DNA of 64,000 bases, taken from Pontixanthobacter gangjinensis (GTDB lineage: Bacteria > Pseudomonadota > Alphaproteobacteria > Sphingomonadales > Sphingomonadaceae). Below, piece by piece: positions 45,104-54,308 of this stretch; position 1 is the stretch's first letter; each line of letters begins with the position of its first letter. The translations under genes were made by a program, and so were the position numbers. The DNA lies in contig NZ_WTYS01000001.1 of assembly GCF_009827545.1 (NCBI RefSeq), positions 186,001-250,000 of the forward strand. Direction: 5' to 3'. The notes below the pieces were generated by a model that saw only the letters and a program-made list of their open reading frames with translations, made no database searches and was not told the origin of the DNA.

Positions 45104-46486
45104 CTATTCAATTGGACGCTCTGAATCGAGCAGATCATCGTCGCCCAAATCTGCTGCTCGTTCAGCTCTTACCATTTCCGAAATCTCGGTGACGGGCGAA
45201 ACATCCTCATCCGGCAAAGGCGGTCGCACGGGTTTGTCCGGCCTTTCTACCTTTGGTTTCTCGCCAGTGGTCATAGTCGCTGCCCCTTCAAAATTGAGCG
45301 GAGCCGCCGAGTCGAACCGCAAGCGGTAAATCGGTTCCGGCAGGGCAAACCCATTGTTTTCAAGTGCGTCTTTAACCGCATGGATCGCCCTGCTTCGCGC
45401 TTTGTAGATATCCGCCTGCTGTTGATCGATCCAGCCCAGGTAGCGGATGACAATGTTGGAATCGCCCACCTGTTCAATCCTTGCGCTTGGCTCGGGATTG
45501 TCGAGCACAAATGGCAGCTCCTTGAGGACACTGACCCCGAGACAACGCGCAGCGGTTGGATCATCTTCCGCATCCACGCCCAATTCAAAGTCGAATCGGC
45601 GCTGCGGGTTGCGGGTGAAATTGGTGATGACCGCTTTGAAAACAGTCGAATTTGGCACGCGCAGATGGTTACCGTCCATCGTCATCATCACCGTTGCACG
45701 GCTAGTCAGGCGGATAATCCGCCCCTCAAGATCATCGATCAGGACATGATCATTGGCCTGAAACGGTTGGCGGAGGCTAAGCATCAGCGACGCGACGTAA
45801 TTCTCAATTGTTTCGCGCATCGCAAAGCCAAGCGCGATACCAATTACACCGGCTCCGCCAAGCACCGCGCCCAGCAAAGCGCCTGCGCCGATCATATCGA
45901 GAGCAATCACCGCCCCGCCAATAACAAACACAAACCGGATCGCGCTGGCGATGAGTTCTGCCAAGAAAACGTTGGGTGAAATTCGGCGCCAGAACCCGCG
46001 AAGACCCGCAATCGCGTAGCCAAGCAGGCTGATAAGCAGTGCCACGAGAAAAGCCGCGCCAAGCAAGGGCAGGAACTTCACAAAATCGGTAAACCGCTCC
46101 GACAGGCTGCCCAACGCGCCCAAATTTTCGCCAATTGATACATCGCGCTCAATTTTGTTTTGCACAGTCACCACGCCATCAATCTGATCAGCGAGCCCTT
46201 CGGCTTCATCGATATCGGCTTGCGATGCGAGCGCACCATTTAATGTGACAACGCCCTGCTCAACTTCAACTGTGACGGCGGAGAGATGATCCAGAACCCC
46301 ATAAATTCCGCGAAGCCGCTTTGCGATGCGCTCGTCTTCGCCGGGGACGATCTCCGGCTCGATCAGTTGCGCGGGAGCGGGTTCCCCGGCTTCAGTCTCC
46401 GGAGCCGCGGGGAGTATCGCGTAGGCTGGCCCGGTTAACATCAAAAGGCACATTGCCACCGCTTGCCATATCTTGCGCATTGTCAT
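45104..46486 (-). CDS. MscS-type channel with N-terminal BON domain
   Basis: A 460-residue protein. A signal-like segment (1-24) is followed by a BON domain at about 55-115 (VTVEVEQGVVTLNGALASQA), usually a membrane or phospholipid-binding module. Three membrane helices and the MscS pore/beta region (LGGAGVIGIALGFAMRETIENYVASLML; QPFQANDHVLIDDLEGRI) follow, and a Pro/Glu-rich tail ends the protein. Its ATG overlaps the pmbA stop by four bases. Either Met1 or Met3 could be the start. Confidence 0.88.
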   Translation of the reverse strand: MTMRKIWQAVAMCLLMLTGPAYAILPAAPETEAGEPAPAQLIEPEIVPGEDERIAKRLRGIYGVLDHLSAVTVEVEQGVVTLNGALASQADIDEAEGLADQIDGVVTVQNKIERDVSIGENLGALGSLSERFTDFVKFLPLLGAAFLVALLISLLGYAIAGLRGFWRRISPNVFLAELIASAIRFVFVIGGAVIALDMIGAGALLGAVLGGAGVIGIALGFAMRETIENYVASLMLSLRQPFQANDHVLIDDLEGRIIRLTSRATVMMTMDGNHLRVPNSTVFKAVITNFTRNPQRRFDFELGVDAEDDPTAARCLGVSVLKELPFVLDNPEPSARIEQVGDSNIVIRYLGWIDQQQADIYKARSRAIHAVKDALENNGFALPEPIYRLRFDSAAPLNFEGAATMTTGEKPKVERPDKPVRPPLPDEDVSPVTEISEMVRAERAADLGDDDLLDSERPIE

Positions 46487-47829
46487 TCTCCTGCAACAGT
46501 CATCCCGTCGATCCGCAAGGTCGGCGCGTTGATTGCACGGTACATTTCCAAATCGCTTGCAGGGATTAAAGCGGCGAACATATCCAATAGGTTCCCCGCA
46601 ATCGTAAAATCGGCAACCGGCCCTACCAATTCACCGCTGCGAATCCGGAAACCGGACGCTGCCCGGCTGTAGTCGCCAGTCAGGCCGTTCACACCCTGCC
46701 CGACCAATTCAGTCACGAGCACACCATCGCTGATTTCGGCAATCATTTCCTCGCGGCTGATCTCACCCGCTTCCATATGGACATTGCTGGCCGAGATTCC
46801 CGGTGCACCGCCGCCGCTACGAGCAGCGTGGCCGGTTAGCGGCAAATCAAGCTGGCGCGCAGCGGCGCTGTTGAGAAGCCAGCCCGTGCATTTACCAGCC
46901 TCGACCAAGGCTCGCGCTGCTGTGGGCAAGCCCTCGCCATCAAACGGGCGCGAGCGGGGGCCGCGTAGGCGGTGGGGGTCATCCAGGATGCGGATGCTCG
47001 CTGGAAATAATGTGTCGTCGATTCGGTCCAGCAGGAAAGTTGATCGCCGCGCCGCCGACATTCCGCTCATCGCCGCGATCAAATGGCCGATCAAAGTTCC
47101 GCTAACCCGCGGATCGAACAGAACTGGCATAGCGCCGCTCGGCAATTTACCGGGATTCATGCGTGCAATCGTACGCTCCGCAGCGGTCAGGCCAATGGAT
47201 GCGGGGGACGGCAAATCCTCCAGATAATGCGCGGCGCGATACTCATAATCGCGCTGCATTGCGTCACCTTCGCCTGCGATCAGGCTGGCGCTGAGTGCAT
47301 GCGAGGTCGATTCGAAGCCGCCAGAAAAACCGTGGCTGGTCACCAGCGCCACGACCGAGCGGCTAAAACCTGCATTCGCTCCGCCGCTATTGGTCACGCC
47401 CTCCACCGCACGCGCGGCATCTTCCATTTCCAAAGCCCGGTCTCGCAATGAAGCCGGAGTTGGCTCAGCTGGATCGCTCAAGTCGTAATCGGCGTGACCA
47501 GTCCGTGCCAACAAATCTGAAGGGGCAAGGCCCGCGAAAGGATCTTCAGGCGCGAGCCTTGCCATCGCGACCACGCGCTCGGTCAATTCGGCGAAGGCCT
47601 CATCGGAGAAATCGCTGGTGCTGATAGTTGCCGAACGCTGGCCTAAGAACACGCGAAGACCTATTTCCTCACCTTCTGACCGCTCAACATCTTCCAACGC
47701 GCCCAACCGGACAGAGACGCTTTCGGACGCGCTGGCCGAAGTAACCGCGTCCGCAGAATCGGCGCCCTTCTTCACGGCGAGGCCAATTAACTCCGCGCAA
47801 CGTTCTTGCGCTTGTTCCGGTGTAATCAT
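46483..47829 (-). CDS. pmbA: TldD/PmbA family metalloprotease
   Basis: A 448-residue protein of the TldD/PmbA pair that processes small peptides. SVSVRLGALEDVERSEGEEI and ARTGHADYDLSDP match the N-terminal domain; the second half has EGLPTAARALVEAG and SRAASGFRIRSGELVGPVADFTIAG. As usual for PmbA, the zinc HExxxH motif of TldD is absent. tldD is not in the window. Confidence 0.93.
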   Translation of the reverse strand: MITPEQAQERCAELIGLAVKKGADSADAVTSASASESVSVRLGALEDVERSEGEEIGLRVFLGQRSATISTSDFSDEAFAELTERVVAMARLAPEDPFAGLAPSDLLARTGHADYDLSDPAEPTPASLRDRALEMEDAARAVEGVTNSGGANAGFSRSVVALVTSHGFSGGFESTSHALSASLIAGEGDAMQRDYEYRAAHYLEDLPSPASIGLTAAERTIARMNPGKLPSGAMPVLFDPRVSGTLIGHLIAAMSGMSAARRSTFLLDRIDDTLFPASIRILDDPHRLRGPRSRPFDGEGLPTAARALVEAGKCTGWLLNSAAARQLDLPLTGHAARSGGGAPGISASNVHMEAGEISREEMIAEISDGVLVTELVGQGVNGLTGDYSRAASGFRIRSGELVGPVADFTIAGNLLDMFAALIPASDLEMYRAINAPTLRIDGMTVAGE

Positions 47830-47913
47830 GTTAGTGTGCTGGTCCGTTTCATGTCAGCGGACCTAGTGATCTAATGCATCGCAGGCAATGTAGCATACAG
47901 CCTGCGAAAGCCG

Positions 47914-48285
47914 TCAGCCAATCAAAGCAATCGCCTTAAACAACCCGGTCAGCGCAAATGGGAGACCGATGGCCAACAACCACAACAGCGCAAGATCTCG
48001 CCGGAAAGCTGGTGCCAGCGATGGGTCGGACGCCTGTGCATCGCTTAGATTGCGCCAGCGACGCTCGAAGGAGCGGCAAGCCGGGATGATGCCGACCACA
48101 AGAACCACAAGCGCAAAGAGGGCCAGCGATTTGAAACCGGTTTCTTTCATCGCACCGACAGTCGCAAAGATATGCAGCGCAGTATAAATAATCAGCGCAT
48201 AGGCGACATGATCGCTCATGCTCTTACGCCAATCGCGCCCGCGCAATTTTGCGACCGGTGCAGTATCTTCCAAAATCTTGTTCAT
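47914..48285 (-). CDS. Hypothetical membrane protein
   Basis: A 123-residue product beginning MNKILEDTAPVAKLRGRDWR, preferred because GGGAGAGG lies upstream; a longer frame to 48357 lacks a site. Three hydrophobic helices (about 28-48, 52-75, 100-120) mark it as integral membrane. Family not recognised. Confidence 0.7.
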   Translation of the reverse strand: MNKILEDTAPVAKLRGRDWRKSMSDHVAYALIIYTALHIFATVGAMKETGFKSLALFALVVLVVGIIPACRSFERRWRNLSDAQASDPSLAPAFRRDLALLWLLAIGLPFALTGLFKAIALIG

Positions 48286-48482
48286 GCGTCCTCTCCCCAG
48301 AGTGGCATTTTCCCTCAATTCGATTCGAAGTGTCACAGATTTCCGCACAAAGTTCAAGCGCAGTAACCAAACCGAAACCGGCGATGTGTTCTATCAGCAA
48401 ATATGCTGGTCATGCAGGAATCCTGCCAATTTAGGGCAAACGGGGCTTTTCAAGGCGTCCTGCAATGCTACATGGTGGAGTT

Positions 48483-49265
48483 ATGAGCGAGATCATACAC
48501 GCCGAACCCACCGCGTCCGTGGATGCCAACGCCCCCATGCCACAAGGCGGACTGGAAGTTATTTCCATCGCCAAAAGCTATGACAAGCGAGCGGTCCTGA
48601 CCGACATTTCCCTGACTGTGGGTAAGGGAGAGGTGCTTGGACTGCTTGGCCCCAATGGCGCGGGCAAGACCACCTGCTTTTATTCAATCATGGGCCTGGT
48701 TCGCCCTGATTCCGGGCGTATCTTGATGGATGGCGATGATGTCACCAAACTGCCGATGTATCGCCGCGCGATCCTTGGGCTCGGTTATCTACCTCAGGAA
48801 ACCAGCATTTTTCGCGGAATGACTGTGGAGCAAAATATCAATTGCGTGCTCGAAATGGTCGAGCCTGACAAGGAAACCCGCGCGGCTGAACTGGAACGGC
48901 TGCTAGACGAATTCGGCTTGGTGAAATTACGCGCTTCGGCAGCAATGGCGCTATCGGGTGGTGAACGACGGCGCTGCGAGATTGCCCGCGCATTGGCAGC
49001 CAAACCCTCCATCATGCTGCTCGATGAACCGTTTGCCGGAATTGACCCGCTGTCGATCAGCGACATTCGCGATCTGGTCAAAGATTTGAAGACCCGCGGC
49101 ATCGGCGTGCTCATAACTGACCATAATGTTCGTGAGACACTCGAAATCGTTGACCGCGCCTGCATCATTTATGGCGGACAAGTGCTGTTTGCCGGCACGC
49201 CTCAAGATCTGGTCGCGGATGAGAATGTGAAGCGCCTGTATCTGGGCGAAGGCTTCACTTTGTGA
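48483..49265 (+). CDS. lptB: LPS export ABC transporter ATP-binding protein
   Basis: A 260-residue ATPase that powers lipopolysaccharide transport with LptFG. Walker A is GPNGAGKTT, the signature LSGGERRRCEIARAL and Walker B IMLLDEPFAGIDP, followed by the switch His in ITDHN. The final LYLGEGFTL is typical LptB. ATG at 48483 follows GGAGTT; an in-frame start six codons upstream is less likely. It is followed after 26 bases by rpoN, the usual order. Confidence 0.96.
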   Translation: MSEIIHAEPTASVDANAPMPQGGLEVISIAKSYDKRAVLTDISLTVGKGEVLGLLGPNGAGKTTCFYSIMGLVRPDSGRILMDGDDVTKLPMYRRAILGLGYLPQETSIFRGMTVEQNINCVLEMVEPDKETRAAELERLLDEFGLVKLRASAAMALSGGERRRCEIARALAAKPSIMLLDEPFAGIDPLSISDIRDLVKDLKTRGIGVLITDHNVRETLEIVDRACIIYGGQVLFAGTPQDLVADENVKRLYLGEGFTL

Positions 49266-49291
49266 TGAGAATTCTGGCGGGACATTGATTT

Positions 49292-50767
49292 ATGGCCTTG
49301 GGGCCGCGCCTAGACCTCCGCCAATCGCAATCGCTGGTTATGACTCCCCAGCTGCAGCAAGCTATCAAGCTGCTGGCGCTGTCAAATCTCGAAATCGAAA
49401 CCTTCATCGGAGATGCGCTGGAGGCTAACCCGCTGCTCGAAGCTGGCGAGATCCAAAGTCAGGACGCGCCCGATAATGCTGGCGATGCAATTTCAGAACC
49501 CTCTGCTGATGGCCCAGCCGGAGATGACACCGCACTAGATATCGACAGCAGCGCCATCGATGTGGACCGTGACACCGGCGACGGGCAAACTGGCGATGGC
49601 GAATGGGGGGCAGCTGGCTCTGCAAGCGGTTCCATATCCGATGACATGCCTGGGATTGAGGAGCGCAGCACTGCTACTATATCGCTAGCTGACCATCTTG
49701 AAGAACAAATCGGCGGAGCCACCAGCAATCCTCGCGAAGAATTTGCCGCGCGTTACCTGATCGGCCTGCTCGATGAAGCAGGCTATCTCGGCACCGATTT
49801 GCGCAGCGCAGCGCTCGATCTCGATATGAACCCAAGCGAGGTAGAAAGCGCGCTGAAAGCCGTCCAGTCGCTCGATCCCACCGGTGTCGGAGCAAGGACA
49901 CTGAGCGAATGTCTCGCTTTGCAAGCACGCGAAGCCGACCGTTATGACCCCTGCATGGCGCGTTTGATCGACAATCTTGATCTGGTCGCGAAAGGCGAAT
50001 TCGCCCGACTGAAGCGCATGTGCGATGTCGATGACGAGGATTTTGCCGATATGCTGAACGAGCTGCGCAGCTATGACCCCAAACCGGGGCTAGCCTATGG
50101 CGGCGATCCCGAAAGCGCGGTTCTACCCGACATTCTCATATCACCCGGCAAGGCTGAAGGCTGGGATATTAGGCTAAACGAAGCGACATTGCCGCGGCTT
50201 GTGGTCAATCGCGGTTATTTTGTCGAATTGCGCGAAGGTTGCACCGACAAGGAATCGCGCGGCTGGCTGAATGAAAAACTGGCCGATGCAAACTGGTTGA
50301 TAAAGGCGCTTGATCAGCGTCAGAAAACCATTCTCAAGACCGCTGCGGAAATCGTAAAGAAGCAGGAAGGTTTTTTCAAACATGGGGTGTCAGAATTGCG
50401 TCCTTTGACTTTGCGTGAGGTCGCCGAAGAGATCGATATGCATGAAAGCACCGTCAGCCGGGTGACCAGCAACAAGTATCTGCACTGCGATCGGGGCACA
50501 TTCGAGCTCAAATATTTCTTCATGAGCGGGGTTGGCGCAGATGCAGACGGCGAAGGCGGCGCGTCTTCGGAAAGCGTCAAGGCGCGAATAAAGTCACTAT
50601 GCGATGCGGAAGACCCGAAAAAAATCCTCTCCGATGATAAATTGGTCGAGTTACTCAAGGCAGAAGGCTTCGACATTGCGCGCCGCACCGTGGCCAAATA
50701 TCGCGAAGCAGTTGGCATCGGCAGCAGCGTTCAGCGGAGGCGAACCAAAAAGCTCAACAGTTTTTGA
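49292..50767 (+). CDS. rpoN: RNA polymerase sigma-54 factor
   Basis: A 491-residue sigma-N. Region I (LDLRQSQSLVMTPQLQQAIKLL) interacts with enhancer-binding activators; an acidic linker follows (about 60-125); the core-binding and DNA-binding domains carry MHESTVSRVTSNKYLHCDRG, and the RpoN box ARRTVAKYRE lies near the C terminus. The usual hpf and ptsN genes do not follow. Encodes nitrogen and flagellar-type promoter recognition. Confidence 0.97.
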   Translation: MALGPRLDLRQSQSLVMTPQLQQAIKLLALSNLEIETFIGDALEANPLLEAGEIQSQDAPDNAGDAISEPSADGPAGDDTALDIDSSAIDVDRDTGDGQTGDGEWGAAGSASGSISDDMPGIEERSTATISLADHLEEQIGGATSNPREEFAARYLIGLLDEAGYLGTDLRSAALDLDMNPSEVESALKAVQSLDPTGVGARTLSECLALQAREADRYDPCMARLIDNLDLVAKGEFARLKRMCDVDDEDFADMLNELRSYDPKPGLAYGGDPESAVLPDILISPGKAEGWDIRLNEATLPRLVVNRGYFVELREGCTDKESRGWLNEKLADANWLIKALDQRQKTILKTAAEIVKKQEGFFKHGVSELRPLTLREVAEEIDMHESTVSRVTSNKYLHCDRGTFELKYFFMSGVGADADGEGGASSESVKARIKSLCDAEDPKKILSDDKLVELLKAEGFDIARRTVAKYREAVGIGSSVQRRRTKKLNSF

Positions 50768-51058
50768 ACGTAATCTTTTGTGTGGGGACCCTTAGACGCC
50801 GAGCGCCTGCATCCGCAGGCTTGGCGCCGCACTACCGGGCGACGCGCGGTCAGCGCGGTAGGCTATCGAAGCGCAAGCGACCAATGATGTCTGAGGCTAA
50901 ACAAGCAAAATACCCGTGACTCAAAAGCCACGCGACTCGTGGAGTCAGGCGGGTTTACGACTTATTAACCTTTTTTGTTCAGAAGTTTTGTGGTTAATCC
51001 AATGCAACACTGATTATCGAAGTGTTACTAAACGAATTCGGGGCAAAGGGGAATTCCC
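50768..51058 (+). promoter_or_regulatory. rpoN-ctrA intergenic region with CtrA-type box
   Basis: A hairpin GCCTGC-ATCC-GCAGGC (50805-50820) may end rpoN, although no U-tract follows. TTTACGACTTATTAACC (50954-50970) is TTTA-N7-TTAACC, one base from the CtrA consensus TTAA-N7-TTAA. GGTTAAT at 50992-50998 forms a further inverted half-site. This suggests CtrA autoregulation, as in other alphaproteobacteria. Ribosome site GGGGAA precedes the ATG. Confidence 0.55.
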
Positions 51059-51754
51059 ATGCGGGTACTGTTGATTGAAGACGAGCCGACAACGGCAAAA
51101 GCTATCGAGCTCATGCTTACAACAGAAGGGTTCAATGTCTACTCGACCGATTTGGGCGAGGAAGGTTTGGATCTGGGTAAACTGTATGATTACGACATCA
51201 TCCTGCTGGATCTTAATTTACCGGACATGCACGGATATGATGTGTTGAAGAAATTGCGCGTTGCCAAGGTGCAGACGCCGGTTCTGATCCTTTCGGGTAT
51301 CGCAGAAATGGACAGCAAAATCCGCAGCTTCGGCTTCGGTGCTGATGATTATGTGACCAAGCCGTTCCACCGCGAAGAACTGGTTGCACGCATTCATGCG
51401 GTTGTCCGCCGCTCGAAAGGCCACAGCCAATCGGTCATCCGCACCGGCAAGCTGGCCGTGAACCTTGATGCCAAAACTGTAGAAGTTGACGGCGCCCGTG
51501 TTCACCTGACCGGCAAAGAATATGCGATGCTCGAGCTTCTTTCGCTTCGCAAGGCCACGACGCTCACTAAGGAAATGTTCCTCAACCACCTTTATGGTGG
51601 AATGGACGAGCCTGAACTCAAGATCATTGACGTCTTCATTTGCAAGCTGCGCAAAAAACTCAGCCATGCATGTGACGGCGAGAATTATATCGAAACTGTG
51701 TGGGGCCGTGGTTACGTCCTGCGCGATCCGGAAAGTGCAGCCGCAGCTGCGTAA
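51059..51754 (+). CDS. ctrA: Cell cycle response regulator CtrA
   Basis: A 231-residue OmpR-type response regulator. The receiver domain has the phosphoacceptor Asp51 in [16 protein letters not shown] and Lys104-type [12 protein letters not shown]. The winged-helix DNA-binding domain contains [20 protein letters not shown], near identical to CtrA of Caulobacter. It controls cell cycle and flagellar genes. CtrA-like boxes lie in its own promoter region. Confidence 0.97.
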   Translation: MRVLLIEDEPTTAKAIELMLTTEGFNVYSTDLGEEGLDLGKLYDYDIILLDLNLPDMHGYDVLKKLRVAKVQTPVLILSGIAEMDSKIRSFGFGADDYVTKPFHREELVARIHAVVRRSKGHSQSVIRTGKLAVNLDAKTVEVDGARVHLTGKEYAMLELLSLRKATTLTKEMFLNHLYGGMDEPELKIIDVFICKLRKKLSHACDGENYIETVWGRGYVLRDPESAAAAA

Positions 51755-51793
51755 TTTCCGAACAAAATTATAGTCTCCTAATTGCAGCGAGGG

Positions 51794-51830
51794 CGCCCGG
51801 GATGGAAACATGCCGGGCGTTTTCGTTTGA
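51794..51830 (+). terminator. Terminator of ctrA
   Basis: CGCCCGG (51794-51800) pairs with CCGGGCG (51813-51819), loop of twelve bases, followed by TTTTCGTTT. Confidence 0.85.
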
Positions 51831-51869
51831 GTTAACCCGATGCCAACGCTCCTACCCTAAGCGGATTAC

Positions 51870-53093
51870 ATGAGTTCGAGCAGCCTCTCTCCTCAGCGTT
51901 CCCACACACGCATCCATGCGATTGACGCCATTCGCGGGTTTTGCCTGCTCAACATTTTCGTGAACCACATAACAGTCGGTTTTCTGAACGGCCTTTCACC
52001 ATCAAGGATCATGTTTTCCGACAGCGCAGAAGCATTTGTATTCCTCGCCGGAATATCATGCTTTCTGGCCTATGGGGCCTATGGCGGCAAAAATTTCACT
52101 GCCATCAATCGCCAGCGAATATGGCACCGCGCCATTACGCTGCTCTGGGTCAATTCGCTGATTGCTTTGATATCGGTCGCGATTCTGCTGATCGCAGCGA
52201 GAATTGCCACACCAGCCGAACCTTCGCTGTTTCCTACAGAATTGATTAAAGAACACGGCATCGTCCCTTACCTCTGGCATGTACTGACAATGCAGGAGAC
52301 CGCCGGATACTCGGTTGTGTTGCGGCTCTATGTCGCGCTGATGCTGGCCGCGCCGCTGTATATCTGGCTGGCTGGTAAACGGTTCTGGTACCCGCTTATT
52401 CCGGCAGGACTGTTGTGGCTTGGTGCCGGGCATTTTGGCCTTGCCGAAAGCAACAGTTTAAGCGGCGTCCCGCTCGCTCTTACCTTGCTGCCGTGGAACA
52501 TGGTGTTTGCATCGGGTATCGCGCTGGGAGCGGCTATCGCTCAAGGCAAAGCATTGCCACAAAGCAGGCCCCTGACATTTGCTGCAGCTGCTCTGGTGCT
52601 TGCAGGGCCGGTATGCTTCACTGTTCTCACGCGTCTTTCGCCAGATATTCTGGCCTGGGTCGATACGCGCAATGATTATTTCTGGACAGGGGCAAGCAAG
52701 TCTCTGCAATCGCCGCTTCGTGTCGCCTATATGCTCGCGCTTGCCTATCTGGTTATCGCCCTGAGAAAAGCGCCGGTCATCAGGTTAGTCTACGGCGTTT
52801 CGCCCGGAAATGTTTTGACGATATTGGGCCGTCGCTCGCTCGAAGTCTTCTCGGTTGGCGCGGTTCTCGCGCTCGTTGCCGACCAAGTGCTGTGGGCGCT
52901 GTTCACCCATGATGTTGTTACCTCAGGATCATTAGGCGCGATCGCGATAGAGGGCGCGATGTGCGGCTTGGCGGTATTCGCCATGCTGCGCGCGGCACAA
53001 AGCAAACGGTTTACCGCTGACGCAATCGGCTCAACCATTGCAAGATTCATGACCAATCAGGCCGCTCCAACGCAAACTGCTGCCAAAATCTGA
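51870..53093 (+). CDS. opgC: OpgC-type acyltransferase, periplasmic glucan succinylation family
   Basis: A 407-residue integral membrane protein with about ten helices. The start RIHAIDAIRGFCLLNIFVNH and LNGLSPSRIMFSDSAEAFVF are the OpgC pattern. Family members add succinyl groups to osmoregulated periplasmic glucans. No mdoG/opgH is in the window, so the substrate is uncertain. Confidence 0.85.
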   Translation: MSSSSLSPQRSHTRIHAIDAIRGFCLLNIFVNHITVGFLNGLSPSRIMFSDSAEAFVFLAGISCFLAYGAYGGKNFTAINRQRIWHRAITLLWVNSLIALISVAILLIAARIATPAEPSLFPTELIKEHGIVPYLWHVLTMQETAGYSVVLRLYVALMLAAPLYIWLAGKRFWYPLIPAGLLWLGAGHFGLAESNSLSGVPLALTLLPWNMVFASGIALGAAIAQGKALPQSRPLTFAAAALVLAGPVCFTVLTRLSPDILAWVDTRNDYFWTGASKSLQSPLRVAYMLALAYLVIALRKAPVIRLVYGVSPGNVLTILGRRSLEVFSVGAVLALVADQVLWALFTHDVVTSGSLGAIAIEGAMCGLAVFAMLRAAQSKRFTADAIGSTIARFMTNQAAPTQTAAKI

Positions 53094-53153
53094 AAGCGTG
53101 TACAAAGTGTCCGCGCTTGAGAGTAAGGACAAGACCCACTACACGCACGCCCC

Positions 53154-53855
53154 ATGACTGCGCATAAACCCGGTGACCCGACCACCCTGAACCGCCTCTA
53201 TGGCCGATCCATCGGCAAGCCTTTGCGCGCCTTCCAGCAAAGTCTGGTCGATGATTTCTTGCCACAGATTGCGGTGCCGGATGAAGGTCCGGTTACGGCC
53301 GAGCGATTGTTCGGAGACGACCGCCCGATGCATTTCGAGATCGGCTTCGGTTCGGGCGAACATATGGCCGACCGCGCCGAAAATTTGCCCGATCACGGAT
53401 TTATCGGAGCCGAACCGTTCCTCAACGGCGTGGCGGCGGCGCTGGGCCATGTGAAGGAACGCACGCTGCCCAATATCCGCCTGCATCACGGCGACGCGCT
53501 GGAGGTGCTCGCGCGTATTCCCGATGGCTCGCTCAGCTTCGCCTATCTTCTCCACCCCGACCCGTGGCCCAAGGCGCGCCATGCAAAGCGCCGGATGATG
53601 AATGACGGGCCGGTCGAAATGCTCGCCGCCAAGCTTAAACCGGGCGGCGAATTTCGCTTCGGCACCGACCACGACATCTATCTGCGCCACGCGCTGATGA
53701 TTATGCGGCGGCACTCGGACACATTCGAATGGCTCGCCGAAGGGCCGCAAGACTGGCAAAATCGCCCGAGCGGCTGGAGCGAAACCCGTTATGAGCGCAA
53801 GGCGCGCGATGTGTTCGGGCATGAGGTGTGGTATTTCAAATATCGGCGACGGTAA
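53154..53855 (+). CDS. trmB: tRNA (guanine-N7-)-methyltransferase
   Basis: A 233-residue methyltransferase that makes m7G46 in tRNA. EIGFGSGEHMADRAENLPDH is the SAM motif, and FLHPDPWPKARHAKRR-type wording (LLHPDPWPKARHAKRRMM) is diagnostic. The ATG at 53154 starts MTAHKPGDPTTLNRLYGR. It is followed three bases later by the DUF3592 gene. Confidence 0.95.
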   Translation: MTAHKPGDPTTLNRLYGRSIGKPLRAFQQSLVDDFLPQIAVPDEGPVTAERLFGDDRPMHFEIGFGSGEHMADRAENLPDHGFIGAEPFLNGVAAALGHVKERTLPNIRLHHGDALEVLARIPDGSLSFAYLLHPDPWPKARHAKRRMMNDGPVEMLAAKLKPGGEFRFGTDHDIYLRHALMIMRRHSDTFEWLAEGPQDWQNRPSGWSETRYERKARDVFGHEVWYFKYRRR

Positions 53856-53858
53856 TCG

Positions 53859-54308
53859 ATGATTGGAGCCAAAAGTCTGGTTGGCGCTCCCTTCCTGCTA
53901 TTGGGGCTGGTGTTTGTGGGCGCAAGCGCAGTGAGGACATGGGAAGTGAACGCTTTGGCCGTTACCGGAGCGCACACGCTTGGTGAAGTCTCCAGCATGA
54001 CCCGCAAATCGAACAACGCGAGACGTGGGGGCCGTAGTTGGCATGCAGGCGTGGTGTTCAAAACCGCGGCTGGTGCAGAAATCGGCTTCGTGAACAGACA
54101 GGGCAGCGCCCTTCGTTCATTCGACAAGGGCGAGATTGTGGAGGTCGCTTACGATCCGGCAAATCCCGAAAATGCGATAATCAACAATTTCTGGACCCGC
54201 TCCGCATCGGTTTTTGATGCACTCTTTGCCAGCATCTTCGTTGCACTGGGCGGCTGGTTGATCCGGCGAGATCGCAGGGAAGCCAAGGAAACCGGCTGGG
54301 GCCGCTAA
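53859..54308 (+). CDS. DUF3592 domain-containing membrane protein
   Basis: A 149-residue protein with an N-terminal helix (about 8-28), a DUF3592-like beta domain (about 45-105: VFKTAAGAEIGFVNRQGSAL and FDKGEIVEVAYDPANPENA) and a second helix near 118-138. Function unknown. It overlaps the end of the convergent maeB by four bases and follows trmB closely. Confidence 0.82.
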   Translation: MIGAKSLVGAPFLLLGLVFVGASAVRTWEVNALAVTGAHTLGEVSSMTRKSNNARRGGRSWHAGVVFKTAAGAEIGFVNRQGSALRSFDKGEIVEVAYDPANPENAIINNFWTRSASVFDALFASIFVALGGWLIRRDRREAKETGWGR

